Positions 1 to 9,005 of a DNA stretch of 64,000 bases are shown here, piece after piece. A program made the position numbers and the translations under genes. Origin of the DNA: an uncultured Paracoccaceae bacterium (GTDB lineage: Bacteria > Pseudomonadota > Alphaproteobacteria > Rhodobacterales > Rhodobacteraceae); NCBI GenBank assembly GCA_947498645.1, contig CANMKS010000001.1, forward strand, positions 1,712,032 through 1,776,031, in the 5' to 3' direction. The notes under the pieces are model-generated. The model made no database searches and had not been told where the DNA came from. It saw only the letters and a program-made list of their open reading frames with translations. Within the stretch, counting starts at the first letter, position 1. Each line of letters starts with the position of its first letter.

Positions 1-834
1 CCCGATCCGCGCGATAATCGGGCGGATCAGCAACCCCTGCACGACGGCAATGCCAACCCCGAACAGCCCCAGTGACAGCCCGATCATCCCCGGCCCCCAG
101 TCAAACCTTTCGGCCCCGAAATAGGCCCAGACGCCGGGATAGACGAAGAATGCGATCGTATAGACAAATGTGATCAGCAACAGGCGTTTCAGACCGGGCA
201 ACGATCCGATGTTCCTGAAGGCCCCCAGCGGGTTCGCTCGTCGCCATGCAAACGGGCGGCGAATGCGGTCGGTCACGGTTTCGGGCAGAACAAAATAGCC
301 AAAAGCCGCATTGGCCGCGGCAAGGAACGCTGCTGCCCAGAACGGCGCGCGCGTCCCGAATTCGGCCAGCACACCGCCCAAAAGCGGCCCCAACACAAAC
401 CCCACGCCAAAGGCCGCCCCGATCAGGCCGAAATTCGCGGCTTTCTCATCCGGTGCCGAGATATCGGCCATATAGGCCGCCGATGTTGATTGTGTCGCGG
501 CGGTGATACCGCCAATAAGCCGGGCGATGATCAGCCATGTGATCGTTCCTGCCACCGCCATCAGCACATAGTCAAAGGCCATGATGACAAGCGATCCAAT
601 CAGGATCGGGCGGCGGCCATAACGGTCCGACAGGCTGCCCAGCGTTGGACCAAACAGAAATTGCATCGCCGCAAAGATCGTTGCAAGGATACCCCCCCAG
701 ACGGCGGCGGCGCCAAGGCCCTGACCTTCGACCTCTTGGATCAGGTCGGGCATGACGGGCATGATCAGCCCGATGCCCATACTGTCCAGCATGACCGAAA
801 TCAGGATAAAAGTGACGGCAAGGCGTTTGTTCAT
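1..834 (-). CDS. TetA-like (TCR/Tet) MFS drug exporter, C-terminus cut by window edge
   Basis: An ATG at 834 opens a frame that stays open to base 1, giving the first 278 residues of a membrane transporter; the C-terminal part lies outside the window. The N-terminus carries the MDSMGIGLIMPVMP signature of the TCR/Tet group, followed by the MFS motif A (LSDRYGRRPILI) after the second helix and GVGFVLGPLLGG in the fifth. Members export tetracyclines or other small molecules by proton antiport; the substrate here cannot be told. A TetR-type operator candidate lies in its promoter. The call to the MFS subgroup is firm, a role in drug resistance is only an inference. Confidence 0.88.
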   Translation of the reverse strand, partial: MNKRLAVTFILISVMLDSMGIGLIMPVMPDLIQEVEGQGLGAAAVWGGILATIFAAMQFLFGPTLGSLSDRYGRRPILIGSLVIMAFDYVLMAVAGTITWLIIARLIGGITAATQSTSAAYMADISAPDEKAANFGLIGAAFGVGFVLGPLLGGVLAEFGTRAPFWAAAFLAAANAAFGYFVLPETVTDRIRRPFAWRRANPLGAFRNIGSLPGLKRLLLITFVYTIAFFVYPGVWAYFGAERFDWGPGMIGLSLGLFGVGIAVVQGLLIRPIIARIG

Positions 835-841
835 CAGCGCA

Positions 842-869
842 GAATTAAACTGTTTAGTTCAGTTTGCAA
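842..869 (-). promoter_or_regulatory. Promoter of the TetA-like exporter with embedded operator-like inverted repeat
   Basis: Read on the minus strand, TTGCAA (869-864) and TAATTC (847-842) are 16 bases apart and could be -35 and -10 boxes. The spacer between them is filled by a palindrome: AACT-GTTT-AGTT (848-859) and, overlapping it, AAACTG-N7-CAGTTT (847-865). This is a usual place for a TetR-family repressor site. No tetR gene is visible next to it; it may lie left of the window. Confidence 0.4.
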
Positions 870-886
870 GTGGCTGTGCGCGTAAC

Positions 887-1684
887 TTAGATATGACCAG
901 TCGCCGAAAGGAAACTGTTGATGTGCCCGGCATAGATTTCCGGTGCCTCGACGCAGGGCAAATGTCCGGTTCTGCGCATCAAGGTGAACTGCGACCCCGG
1001 CACCAGATCAACGGTTTCGCGGACAAGATCAGGCGGGGTTGATGCATCCTCTGACCCGGCGATACCCAGCATGGGGATGCGCAGGCCGCTGGTGGGGGTG
1101 TAGAAATCAGTCCCTGCAATTGCCGCGCAAACACCGGTGTATCCTGCGATCGATGCCGCCTGAAGCATTGCCTTCCACGGTGCCATTGCCGGCGTCCCAT
1201 GGAATGCGCGGCCGAACCAACGTTTGACCACCTCGTCCGATGCAGCGGCCATCCCCTGCGTTTCGACCAGCGCAATCCGGTTTTGCCAAAACTCGGGATT
1301 ACCGATTTTGGCCGCTGTATTGGACAGGACCAGCGCGCGAATGATTTCTGGCCGTTTGACGGCCAGCCCCTGACCTATCATCCCGCCGACCGACAGGCCC
1401 ACAAACAGCGTATCGCGCAGGTTCAGCGCGTCGCAAACAGCTTCTGCATCGCTGACCAGTTGACCCATCGTATAGGGCGCATCCGGCACATCAGACCGCC
1501 CGTGCCCGCGTTTGTCATAGCGCACAATCCGCAGACCGGGGGTCAGATAGGGCATGATCGGATCCCACAGGTGCAGGGTCGTGCCCAGCGCATTGGCAAA
1601 AACGACCACAGGGCCATCATCCGGCCCCTCTACCTGAGCATGCAGGACCACGCCATCGCGGCTGGTAATCTGATGCTCAGTCAT
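887..1684 (-). CDS. pcaD: Alpha/beta hydrolase, probable 3-oxoadipate enol-lactonase
   Basis: The product is 265 residues and matches the PcaD family in length and layout: N-terminal oxyanion region (VFANALGTTLHLWD), RYDKRGHGRSD, the nucleophile elbow GLSVGGMIG with the catalytic Ser, and the catalytic His in TGHLPC near the C-terminus. PcaD hydrolyses 3-oxoadipate enol-lactone in the beta-ketoadipate pathway. The start was placed at the ATG that overlaps the upstream nuclease gene by 8 bases; a longer frame exists but its extra N-terminus is coding sequence of that nuclease. No other pca gene is near, so a different ester or lactone substrate remains possible. Confidence 0.8.
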   Translation of the reverse strand: MTEHQITSRDGVVLHAQVEGPDDGPVVVFANALGTTLHLWDPIMPYLTPGLRIVRYDKRGHGRSDVPDAPYTMGQLVSDAEAVCDALNLRDTLFVGLSVGGMIGQGLAVKRPEIIRALVLSNTAAKIGNPEFWQNRIALVETQGMAAASDEVVKRWFGRAFHGTPAMAPWKAMLQAASIAGYTGVCAAIAGTDFYTPTSGLRIPMLGIAGSEDASTPPDLVRETVDLVPGSQFTLMRRTGHLPCVEAPEIYAGHINSFLSATGHI

Positions 1685-2882
1685 CTTCGTCATCATCGCC
1701 GTCAATGACCATATGCGCCATGATCTGCCCATGGTCCGAGGCGAGTTTGTTATATGGTGCCTCTGGGTGGGATCCGTCGGTCAGATGGTCGTTCAGGACG
1801 CTGAAATATTCCATTTCGCCAATCCCATCATCGCCGTCGATGAAATGGCGCGACATCAGGATCTGGTCGATGCTTTCGAACACCCCGCCAAAGGCTGACG
1901 TATAGACCATGTCGCGCAGGGACCGTTTCACGAACAGCTTTTCAGCCGAAAAGAGCCGAACCTTGTTGATCTGTTCCTGAATAATCTCGTTCTCTTCATC
2001 GGAATAGCGATCCCGCCGTGTCTGCGCATCGTGCCTGCGCATCCACGCATAATTCTTGAACGGGACTTCGCCGGTGATAATTTCGGAGGACACCGCATGT
2101 TCGCTGTCGTTGAAATCACCCAGGACCATGACCGGGCGACCTGCCTTCAATTCCTCAAGAACCGCGGACCGCAGCACCCAGGCCTCTGCCATGCGACGCA
2201 GGGCTGACCGCAGCGACCCCATGGCGCGGGCGGCGGGATCATAATTCACCAGATCGGCGGCAGGCGGGAAGGGCGCGCCTTCGGGGCGTTCCAATTCGCC
2301 CAGTTTCGATTTCAGGTGGCAGTTAAAGACCGTCACCACCGTGCCACCCACCGGGATGCGTGCCTTCATGATCGGGCGGCTCAGGCGCGATACGCGGTAA
2401 GTGCCGCCGTCGCTGCCATCCAGATCGCGGAAAGGGATATCCAGCGGCTCATCCAAATCCTGCAACACCTCTGGCGGTTCGGCAAAACCAAACCGCGACA
2501 GGATCGCGACGCCGGGGCGGCGTTGGCCGGGGCCACTGTCAAAGCTGTTTGGGGCAAAGGCCAAGGCGGCCTCGGTATAGGGTTCAAAGGCCAGTTTGCG
2601 GAAAATCGCCTTGCGGGCATAGCGCTTGGACCGGTCGGGGATCACCGCCTCATTCGCGGCCTGTCCCAGTTCGTCCGTTTCGATCACCACATCACGCAGT
2701 GCGGCCTCGCTGAAAATTTCCTGAAAACAGACGATATCCGCGTTCATCGTCAGCAGCTGATCGGCCAGCCATGCGCGTTTCCACGCGTATTCTTCGGGGG
2801 TGTATTGTTCGAACCGGTAATATTCCTGATCGGCCTCGATCAGGTTTTTGACGTTGAAACTTGCGATGGTGAAACGGGTCAT
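1677..2882 (-). CDS. Endonuclease/exonuclease/phosphatase (EEP) family protein
   Basis: The 401-residue product shows the EEP-fold motifs in order: FNVKNL at the N-terminus, DIVCFQEIF with the metal-binding Glu, NCHLKSK, LGDFNDSEH, and SDHGQIMAHM at the C-terminus. The family cleaves phosphodiester or phosphomonoester bonds in a Mg-dependent way; the substrate (DNA, RNA, lipid or inositol phosphate) cannot be read from the sequence. There is no signal peptide, so it is probably cytoplasmic. Its ATG overlaps the stop of the preceding dehydratase (ATGA), indicating translational coupling. The C-terminus ends in a run of Asp and Glu. Confidence 0.8.
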   Translation of the reverse strand: MTRFTIASFNVKNLIEADQEYYRFEQYTPEEYAWKRAWLADQLLTMNADIVCFQEIFSEAALRDVVIETDELGQAANEAVIPDRSKRYARKAIFRKLAFEPYTEAALAFAPNSFDSGPGQRRPGVAILSRFGFAEPPEVLQDLDEPLDIPFRDLDGSDGGTYRVSRLSRPIMKARIPVGGTVVTVFNCHLKSKLGELERPEGAPFPPAADLVNYDPAARAMGSLRSALRRMAEAWVLRSAVLEELKAGRPVMVLGDFNDSEHAVSSEIITGEVPFKNYAWMRRHDAQTRRDRYSDEENEIIQEQINKVRLFSAEKLFVKRSLRDMVYTSAFGGVFESIDQILMSRHFIDGDDGIGEMEYFSVLNDHLTDGSHPEAPYNKLASDHGQIMAHMVIDGDDDEDD

Positions 2883-3850
2883 TTCAAGGTCTCCAGGGCT
2901 TGGGCAAAGACGGCGGCATCGACGTTGCCACCAGTGGCCACAGCGATCACGGCGTCGCCCGTGAAAGCGTCAGGGTGGAACAAGGCCGCAGCCAGCGCCG
3001 CCGCGCCACCGGGTTCAACCACAATTCGCAACCGTTCAAACGCAAGGGCCACGGCGCGCATACATTCGTCTTCGCTGACCACAATGCCGGGGCCGCAGTG
3101 CGCTTGCATGATCGGAAAGGTCAGATCGCCCGGCTGCGGCGTGATGATCGCATCGCAAAGCGATCCATCCAGCCGGGTGTTGCGTTCAATTTTGCCGCTG
3201 GCCAGCGACCGGGTTACATCGTCAAACTCTTCCGGCTCTGCCGGGCGTACCCGCAGGCCCGGCGCATCAGCGGCCAAGGCAAGTGCGATGCCAGAGGTCA
3301 AGCCACCACCGCCACAGCACACCATCACATCGGCATTCGTAACGCCCAACGCGTTCATGTCCTCGGCAATCTCTAACCCTGTGGTACCTTGCCCGGCGAT
3401 GACCTGTGGTTCATCAAACGGCTTGATCAGCGTCAGCCCGCGCTCGGCCGACAGTCTTGCGCCGATTTCATCGCGATCCTCGGTCGCGCGATCATAAAGC
3501 ACGACCTCGGCCCCCAATGCGCGGGTGTTTTCGATTTTTACGGTTGGGGCATCGGCGGGCATGACAATCACGGCAGGCGCGCCATGTTCGCGGGCGGCAA
3601 GTGCCACGCCTTGCGCGTGGTTGCCGCTGGAAAAGGCGATGACCCCGGTTTTGAGCGCGTTATCCGTCAGCGATGACACGGCCGACCAGCCACCACGGAA
3701 TTTGAACGATCCCGTGTGTTGCAGGCATTCGGCCTTGAGGAAAACACGCCGCCCGGCGATATCGTCCAGAAAAGGTGATGTCAGGATTGGCGTGCGCCTT
3801 GCGTGGCCCTTGATGCGGTCTGCCGCGGCGCGGATCATGTCGATATTCAT
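2879..3850 (-). CDS. PLP-dependent threonine/serine dehydratase family protein
   Basis: The 323-residue product belongs to the fold-II PLP enzymes. The PLP lysine lies in GSFKFRGG, the substrate-binding SSGNHAQG follows, and the phosphate-binding glycine loop is CCGGGGLTSG. It lacks the C-terminal ACT domain of biosynthetic IlvA, so it resembles catabolic threonine ammonia-lyase, serine racemase or EutB-type dehydratases. The start is the ATG in an ATGA overlap with the upstream hydrolase; the longer frame beginning at 3868 has no support. Substrate is an inference from the family only. Confidence 0.82.
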   Translation of the reverse strand: MNIDMIRAAADRIKGHARRTPILTSPFLDDIAGRRVFLKAECLQHTGSFKFRGGWSAVSSLTDNALKTGVIAFSSGNHAQGVALAAREHGAPAVIVMPADAPTVKIENTRALGAEVVLYDRATEDRDEIGARLSAERGLTLIKPFDEPQVIAGQGTTGLEIAEDMNALGVTNADVMVCCGGGGLTSGIALALAADAPGLRVRPAEPEEFDDVTRSLASGKIERNTRLDGSLCDAIITPQPGDLTFPIMQAHCGPGIVVSEDECMRAVALAFERLRIVVEPGGAAALAAALFHPDAFTGDAVIAVATGGNVDAAVFAQALETLK

Positions 3851-4665
3851 TGCAGTTTCTCCACCCATTTATGCAGCGCATCCAGCGCTTGCGGTTCATC
3901 CAGAAACGGCACATGGCCACGCCCCGGCACATCGGCCCGGATCATATCAGGGCGGCGGCGGGTCATTTCATCGGCTGTGTCCTTGGTCAGCAGGTCTGAA
4001 TTTTCACCGCGCACCAGCGCCAACGGCAAACCGGCAAGCGCATCAAACAAGGGCCACAGGTCCGGGGCAGGCTGCGCCCCGGCCGCAAGCACCGCATCGC
4101 GCAGTTTTGGGTCATAGCGAATGACCAGACCATCCGGCGTTTCTTGGTAATGCGCCTGCACCTCTGCCAGCCAGCGGTCCATCGGTACGCCTTCGAAATG
4201 CGTCCAGAGCTTTGCCCGCGCCTTTGCTGCTTCAACATAGGTTTTCTGCACCGGATTGCGCCCGATGTAATCCTTGATGACGTCCAGACCCTTTTCATCA
4301 ATCACCGGGCCGATGTCGTTGAGCGCCACGCCCAGCAACCGATCCTTTGCAGTGGCGGCCAGTACCATCGCGATCAACCCGCCGCGCGAGGTGCCAAGTA
4401 TCGCGGCTTTGTCCAGTCCCAGATGATCCATCAGGGCCAATGTATCCTGAGCCTCTTGCGGGATTGTGTAGGTCGCGGGATCGGCCCAGTCAGACTGACC
4501 CCGCCCGCGATAGTCCAGCCGGATCAGACGCAGGGGCAAATGCGGGGCCACGTGGTCAAAATCGGCGCCATTGCGGGTCAAACCCGCAAGGGCGATCACA
4601 GGCAAACCTGTCCCTTCATCCACGTAGTGCAGCCTGACCCCATCGTGGGTGGTGAACTGCGGCAT
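3847..4665 (-). CDS. Alpha/beta hydrolase
   Basis: This 272-residue protein has the hydrolase layout of its pcaD-like neighbour: HYVDEGTGLPVIALAG at the oxyanion site, RLDYRGRGQSDW, the nucleophile elbow GTSRGGLIA, an acidic residue in the LALVRGENSDLL strand and a catalytic His in PGRGHVPFLDEP. It has no signal peptide. The ATG start shares one base with the stop codon of the upstream HAD gene (TGATG), again suggesting coupled translation. The substrate is unknown; esters, lactones and haloalkanes are all possible for this fold. Confidence 0.8.
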   Translation of the reverse strand: MPQFTTHDGVRLHYVDEGTGLPVIALAGLTRNGADFDHVAPHLPLRLIRLDYRGRGQSDWADPATYTIPQEAQDTLALMDHLGLDKAAILGTSRGGLIAMVLAATAKDRLLGVALNDIGPVIDEKGLDVIKDYIGRNPVQKTYVEAAKARAKLWTHFEGVPMDRWLAEVQAHYQETPDGLVIRYDPKLRDAVLAAGAQPAPDLWPLFDALAGLPLALVRGENSDLLTKDTADEMTRRRPDMIRADVPGRGHVPFLDEPQALDALHKWVEKLQ

Positions 4666-5342
4666 CAAGTGAACTCCGGGATTGTTGTCAGGTCTGACAA
4701 AACGTGGTGCGGTTTGGCGTATAGCCTGTCCATCGGTTCACCCGTGCGGTTCACCCATGCGGTTTGAAACCCGTATCCGGCAGCCCCTGCGGCATCCCAT
4801 CCGTTGGATGAAACAAACAGCACCTCATCCTTGGCGCAGCCGAAATGCGCGCCCACCATGTCATAAACGCGGTCGGCGGGCTTGAAGACGCCCACGTCTT
4901 CGACGCTGAGCACCGCATCCAGATCACCGGCGATCCCTGCGGATGTGACCGCTCCGTTCAGCATATCGGGTGATCCATTGGACAGGATTGCGGTCGCCTT
5001 GCCCGCCGCCTTTAGCGCGGTCAGCATTGCGGGGACTTCCGGGTATGCTGCAAGCTCCCAGTAAAGCTCCAGCAGGCGGGTTCGGGTGGCGTTATTGGTC
5101 AGCCCATGCGCTGCCATCGCCCAATCCAGCCCGTCCTGCGTGACCTGCCAGAAATCACAATGCCGGTTCGCAACCGCCCGTAACCAGGTGTATTGCAACT
5201 GCTTGAGCCGCCAATCGCGCGCCAGGGCGGGCCAGACGTCGGCCAATGCTGCATGTGCGGGCTCTTGTGCGGCCTTGGCCGCGGCGGCGTTCACGTCAAG
5301 CAATGTGCCATAGGCATCAAAGACATAAGTGGTGATTGGCAT
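4665..5342 (-). CDS. HAD-superfamily hydrolase, haloacid dehalogenase type II
   Basis: The 225-residue product carries HAD motif I (VFDAYGTLLDV, Asp nucleophile), motif II Ser in AILSNGSPDML, the motif III Lys in VFKPADRVYDM, and the FVSSNGWDAAGAAGYGF motif typical of type II 2-haloacid dehalogenases. These hydrolyse L-2-haloalkanoates through an aspartyl ester. The ATG at 5342 was chosen because GGAG sits 6 bases upstream; upstream in-frame ATGs lack this. It heads the run of five overlapping genes down to 887. Confidence 0.83.
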   Translation of the reverse strand: MPITTYVFDAYGTLLDVNAAAAKAAQEPAHAALADVWPALARDWRLKQLQYTWLRAVANRHCDFWQVTQDGLDWAMAAHGLTNNATRTRLLELYWELAAYPEVPAMLTALKAAGKATAILSNGSPDMLNGAVTSAGIAGDLDAVLSVEDVGVFKPADRVYDMVGAHFGCAKDEVLFVSSNGWDAAGAAGYGFQTAWVNRTGEPMDRLYAKPHHVLSDLTTIPEFT

Positions 5343-5468
5343 AGCGTTCTCCATTGCTGCGCTTACCCTGTCATGGGCAGAAGGCCACGAAAAGGGGCAA
5401 TGCGTTTGCAACCCGGGCTGTCACCACGTAGCGTTCGCCGAAATTCAGGAATGACGAAGGATAAGAAG

Positions 5469-5903
5469 ATGAGCGTAGCAAAAGCAGGCGATACCGTTCG
5501 CATCAACTACACCGGTACTTTGGACGGTGGTGAGGTGTTCGACAGTTCTCAAGGGCGCGACCCGCTGGAATTCGTTGTTGGCTCTGGCCAGATTATCGCA
5601 GGGCTTGATGCCGCGATCCCCGGCATGGCGGTGGGCGACAAGAAGGACGTCAACGTGCCTTGCGCCCAAGCCTACGGCGAAAGCAATCCTGACGCGCGCC
5701 AGGCGGTGCCGCGCGAGCAAATCCCGGCAGAGATCCCGGTTGAAGTTGGCACGCAATTGCAGATGCAGACGCCGCAGGGGCAGGTTGTGCCTGTAACAGT
5801 GGCCGAGGTGTCAGAGACTGAAGTGACGTTGGACGCCAACCACCCGCTGGCAGGCAAGGATTTGAATTTTGCGATTGAGATTATGGGAATTGATGCCGCG
5901 TAG
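5469..5903 (+). CDS. FKBP-type peptidyl-prolyl cis-trans isomerase, SlyD-like
   Basis: The 144-residue product begins with the FKBP core (VRINYTGTLDGGEVFDSSQ...PLEFVVGSGQII.GLDAAIPGM), continues with an insert-in-flap chaperone segment (YGESNPDARQAVPREQIP to about residue 120) and returns to the core at NHPLAGKDLNFAIEI. This is the SlyD architecture; the His-rich metal-binding tail of E. coli SlyD is missing. It catalyses prolyl isomerisation and assists folding in the cytoplasm. AAGGA 7 bases upstream supports the ATG at 5469 over an in-frame ATG at 5451. It is monocistronic. Confidence 0.9.
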   Translation: MSVAKAGDTVRINYTGTLDGGEVFDSSQGRDPLEFVVGSGQIIAGLDAAIPGMAVGDKKDVNVPCAQAYGESNPDARQAVPREQIPAEIPVEVGTQLQMQTPQGQVVPVTVAEVSETEVTLDANHPLAGKDLNFAIEIMGIDAA

Positions 5904-6001
5904 TGGCTGCGCGGCTCACGATTAGGTGTGTGACCCCGTCATAGAATATCGGACCTTGATGCGGGATCGGGGCGGATTAATCCAGAAAAACGGAGGCCAG
6001 C

Positions 6002-6322
6002 TCACCGTGCTATCGGTTGCTGGCCCGCTGCCACAAAAGTAACTTCAGAACTATTCATGCGAAAGTCATCGCAAAGCAGCGTCACATTCAGGCTGCGCTC
6101 TGGTTCGCATTGGAACGATACATTCGCGACGTGTTTCGCCCCGACATAGGCGCGCCAAAACGTAGCGGAGTTATGCACGCAGGGCAAATACCCCAAGGCG
6201 GGCCCGCGATTTGCCAGCACCTCGGAGATCAATGGTGTTCCAACAAAAGAAAAGAGTGACCTGTTTGGCGCAGTGATATCGTCACCTGCGCAAACGCTAT
6301 CGCGTATGAAGGCAATCTGCAT
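6002..6322 (-). CDS. Hypothetical protein downstream of fabI
   Basis: A 106-residue frame on the same strand as fabI, starting 16 bases after its stop codon. The predicted protein (MQIAFIRDSVCAGDDITAPN at the start) has mixed composition, four Cys, and no obvious membrane segment or signal peptide. I do not recognise a family. The position directly behind fabI and the lack of a competing frame favour a real gene, but codon use is less clearly biased than in the neighbours and no good ribosome-binding site is visible. Confidence 0.45.
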   Translation of the reverse strand: MQIAFIRDSVCAGDDITAPNRSLFSFVGTPLISEVLANRGPALGYLPCVHNSATFWRAYVGAKHVANVSFQCEPERSLNVTLLCDDFRMNSSEVTFVAAGQQPIAR

Positions 6323-6338
6323 GTTGAACCATGTCGGC

Positions 6339-7130
6339 CTAGACCAAGTGATCCGGCTGCGGCATCCCCAGCACGTGGAACCCGCCATCAACGCGGATGA
6401 TCTCGCCCGTTGTGCAGGCACCCGCATCTGATGCCAGATAAACCGCGGTGCCGCCAACGGCTTCTAGGGTCGCATTGGACCGCATGGGCGCATTCTGGTC
6501 TGTATGCTTGTACGTCTTGCGCGCGCCGCCAATAGCGGCCCCTGCCAGCGTTTTCATCGGGCCGGGGCTGATCGCGTTCACGCGGATGCCTTGCGGGCCT
6601 AGGTCGTTGGCCAGATAGCGGGTGGCGGATTCCAGTGCGGCTTTGGCCACGCCCATCACGTTATAAAACGGAGTGACGCGGTTGGACCCTTGATATGTCA
6701 GCGTCAGCAGCGTGCCGCCGTCGGGCATCATCTGTGACGCCCGATTGGCCACGTCGATGAAGGAATAGCACGAGATTGCCAGCGAGTTTTTGAAGTTATC
6801 GCGACTGGTGTTGATGAAGCGCCCGGTCAGTTCGTTCTTGTCGGAAAAGGCGATGGCATGTACCACGAAATCAAGGCTGCCCCAGCGGTCCTTGAGCGTG
6901 GCAAAGGCCGTGTCCATGCTGGCATCATCGGTGACATCGACGTCAACCATGATGTCTGATCCGACCGATTGTGCCAATGGTTCCAAGCGTTTACCAAATG
7001 CCTCGCCCTGATAGGTGAACGCAAGTTCCGCGCCGGCCTCTGCCATGGCCTTGGCGATCCCCCATGCGATGGACCGTTCATTGGCCACGCCCATGATCAG
7101 CCCGCGTTTGCCCTTCATCGAGATTGTCAT
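6339..7130 (-). CDS. fabI: Enoyl-[acyl-carrier-protein] reductase (NADH)
   Basis: The 263-residue product is a typical FabI: the N-terminal NAD site GKRGLIMGVANERSIAWG, the DVDVTDD segment, and the catalytic Tyr and Lys in FYNVMGVAKAALE, followed by RVNAISPGPMKTLA at the substrate loop. FabI reduces the trans-2 double bond of acyl-ACP, the last step of each fatty-acid elongation cycle, and is the target of triclosan and isoniazid-like inhibitors. It is the third gene of fabA-fabB-fabI, starting 5 bases after the fabB stop. Confidence 0.97.
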   Translation of the reverse strand: MTISMKGKRGLIMGVANERSIAWGIAKAMAEAGAELAFTYQGEAFGKRLEPLAQSVGSDIMVDVDVTDDASMDTAFATLKDRWGSLDFVVHAIAFSDKNELTGRFINTSRDNFKNSLAISCYSFIDVANRASQMMPDGGTLLTLTYQGSNRVTPFYNVMGVAKAALESATRYLANDLGPQGIRVNAISPGPMKTLAGAAIGGARKTYKHTDQNAPMRSNATLEAVGGTAVYLASDAGACTTGEIIRVDGGFHVLGMPQPDHLV

Positions 7131-7135
7131 CGCGT

Positions 7136-8365
7136 CTACCCTTTGAATTTCGACAGCAGCATGGAGCCGTTGGTGCCGCCAAACCCGAACGAATTTGTCA
7201 TCACGGTATCAAGGCCAGCATCCTCAACCAGTTCAGTTGCAATTTCTTCGGGCTTCAGTGCCGGGTCGAGGTTTTCGACGTTGATCGAAGGTGCGATGAA
7301 ATCATCTTGCAACATCAGCAGGCAATAGACGGCCTCTTGTGCGCCGGTGGCCCCTTGGCTGTGGCCAGTCATGGATTTGGTAGAGCTGATCGGCGGCGTG
7401 GCGCCTTCGCCAAAGACCCGGCGCACGGCCTCAACCTCACCCACGTCACCAACAGGTGTCGAGGTGCCATGGGCATTGATATAGCTGACCTTGCGATCAT
7501 CGGGCAGGGTTTTCAGCGCGCCGCGCATCGCCCGCTCACCGCCTTCACCGGAGGGTGCAACCATATCTGCGCCGTCGGATGTGGCCGCAAAGCCAGTGAC
7601 TTCAGCGTAAATCTTGGCCCCGCGCGCCTGTGCGCTTTCCAGACTTTCCAGCACAACCATCGCACCGCCACCGGCAATCACAAACCCGTCGCGGTCGGCG
7701 TCAAAGGCGCGGCTTGCCCGCTCTGGGGTGTCATTGTATTTCGACGACATGGCCCCCATTGCGTCAAAGAGGCAGGACAGGGTCCAGTCGAGTTCCTCAC
7801 CGCCGCCCGCAAACATCGTGTCCTGGTTGCCCAAGGCGATTTGCTGGGCGGCCATGCCGATGCAGTGCAGAGACGTCGAACATGCGGAGGTGATCGAGAA
7901 GTTCATGCCCTTGATCTTATAGGCCGTCGCAAGGTTGGCGCTGACGGTGGATGACATCGCCTTTGGCACCGCAAAGGGGCCGATGCGTTTGGTCGCACCG
8001 GTGTTCTTGACCACCTCATGCGCCGTCAAGATGGCTGAGGTGGACGGCCCGCCGGACCCCGCAATGAGGCCCGTCATCGGGTTCACGATCTGATCTTCGT
8101 CCAGCCCCGCATCCGCAATGGCCTGTCCCATGGCGATATGCGCATATGCCGCACCCGGCCCCATGAAACGCAGGGTGCGCTTGTCGACATGTTCAGTAAT
8201 GTCGATCTTGAGCGTACCCGCGATCTGGCTACGAAACCCGTGTTCGGCCATTTCTGCCGAGGCTTCGATTCCGGATTTCCCGGCTTTGAGTGACGCCAGA
8301 ACCTCATCAGCATTATTCCCGATGGGCGACACGATCCCGAGACCGGTGACAACAACACGGCGCAT
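7136..8365 (-). CDS. fabB: 3-oxoacyl-[acyl-carrier-protein] synthase I (beta-ketoacyl-ACP synthase)
   Basis: The 409-residue protein shows the KAS I/II condensing-enzyme features: MRRVVVTGLGIVSPIG at the start, the active-site Cys in SACSTSLHCIG, and the two catalytic His in NAHGTSTPVGD and SMTGHSQGATG. Together with FabA it elongates the cis-3-decenoyl intermediate, so the pair directs unsaturated fatty-acid synthesis. AAGGAG 9 bases before the ATG at 8365 fixes the start. The gap to fabA is 37 bases, consistent with one transcript. Confidence 0.96.
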   Translation of the reverse strand: MRRVVVTGLGIVSPIGNNADEVLASLKAGKSGIEASAEMAEHGFRSQIAGTLKIDITEHVDKRTLRFMGPGAAYAHIAMGQAIADAGLDEDQIVNPMTGLIAGSGGPSTSAILTAHEVVKNTGATKRIGPFAVPKAMSSTVSANLATAYKIKGMNFSITSACSTSLHCIGMAAQQIALGNQDTMFAGGGEELDWTLSCLFDAMGAMSSKYNDTPERASRAFDADRDGFVIAGGGAMVVLESLESAQARGAKIYAEVTGFAATSDGADMVAPSGEGGERAMRGALKTLPDDRKVSYINAHGTSTPVGDVGEVEAVRRVFGEGATPPISSTKSMTGHSQGATGAQEAVYCLLMLQDDFIAPSINVENLDPALKPEEIATELVEDAGLDTVMTNSFGFGGTNGSMLLSKFKG

Positions 8366-8402
8366 GGGCACCTCTCCTTCATATTCGTCGTAGATTGGTG
8401 GC

Positions 8403-8912
8403 CTAACTTTCGGACAACGCAACCTTCATATCGGTGACTTGATAGATGACCTCGCCATCGGCCTCAACAATCCCGTTGGCCACGCCCATGGTCAGGCGGC
8501 GGGTTTGGATGGCTTTGGTGAAATCTACCTTATAGGTCAGCATCTTGCGATCCGGGCGCACCATGCCTGTCAGTTTGACTTCGCCGACGCCAAGCGCATA
8601 GCCGCGCCCTTGCCAGCCGCGCCAGCCTAGGTTGAAACCGGTCAACTGCCACAGCCCGTCAAGGCCCAGACAGCCGGGCATGATCGGGTTGCCGGGGAAA
8701 TGGCACTCAAAGAACCACAGATCAGGGGTGATATCGAACTCGGCCACCACATGGCCCTTGCCGTGCAGTCCGCCGTCGCCCGAGATGTCGGTGATCCGGT
8801 CCATCATCAGCATAGGCGGCGCCGGAAGCTGTGCATTGCCTTCGCCAAACAGCTCTCCGCGGGCGCATTTGAGCAGGCCTTCTTTGTCAAAACTTGTGGG
8901 ATAATCCGCCAT
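8403..8912 (-). CDS. fabA: 3-hydroxydecanoyl-[acyl-carrier-protein] dehydratase/isomerase
   Basis: The 169-residue product has the FabA hot-dog fold signature with the catalytic His in [15 protein letters not shown] and the Asp in [11 protein letters not shown] on the partner loop. FabA dehydrates 3-hydroxydecanoyl-ACP and isomerises the trans-2 to the cis-3 double bond, the branch point to unsaturated fatty acids. It is the first gene of the fabA-fabB-fabI unit and is transcribed divergently from irr; this arrangement is common in alphaproteobacteria. Confidence 0.97.
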   Translation of the reverse strand: MADYPTSFDKEGLLKCARGELFGEGNAQLPAPPMLMMDRITDISGDGGLHGKGHVVAEFDITPDLWFFECHFPGNPIMPGCLGLDGLWQLTGFNLGWRGWQGRGYALGVGEVKLTGMVRPDRKMLTYKVDFTKAIQTRRLTMGVANGIVEADGEVIYQVTDMKVALSES

Positions 8913-9005
8913 TGCACTGGTCTCATTGTTGTTGACTGCGTTGCCTGACCTCTAGCACCCGGAGCTTTGTGAGAGCAAGTCCGCCGGTTTTCTGCGTGTT
9001 TTTAT

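Noticed and set aside
2316..3497. A 393-residue plus-strand frame
   Set aside because: It lies antisense across the nuclease and dehydratase genes, both of which have clear active-site motifs.
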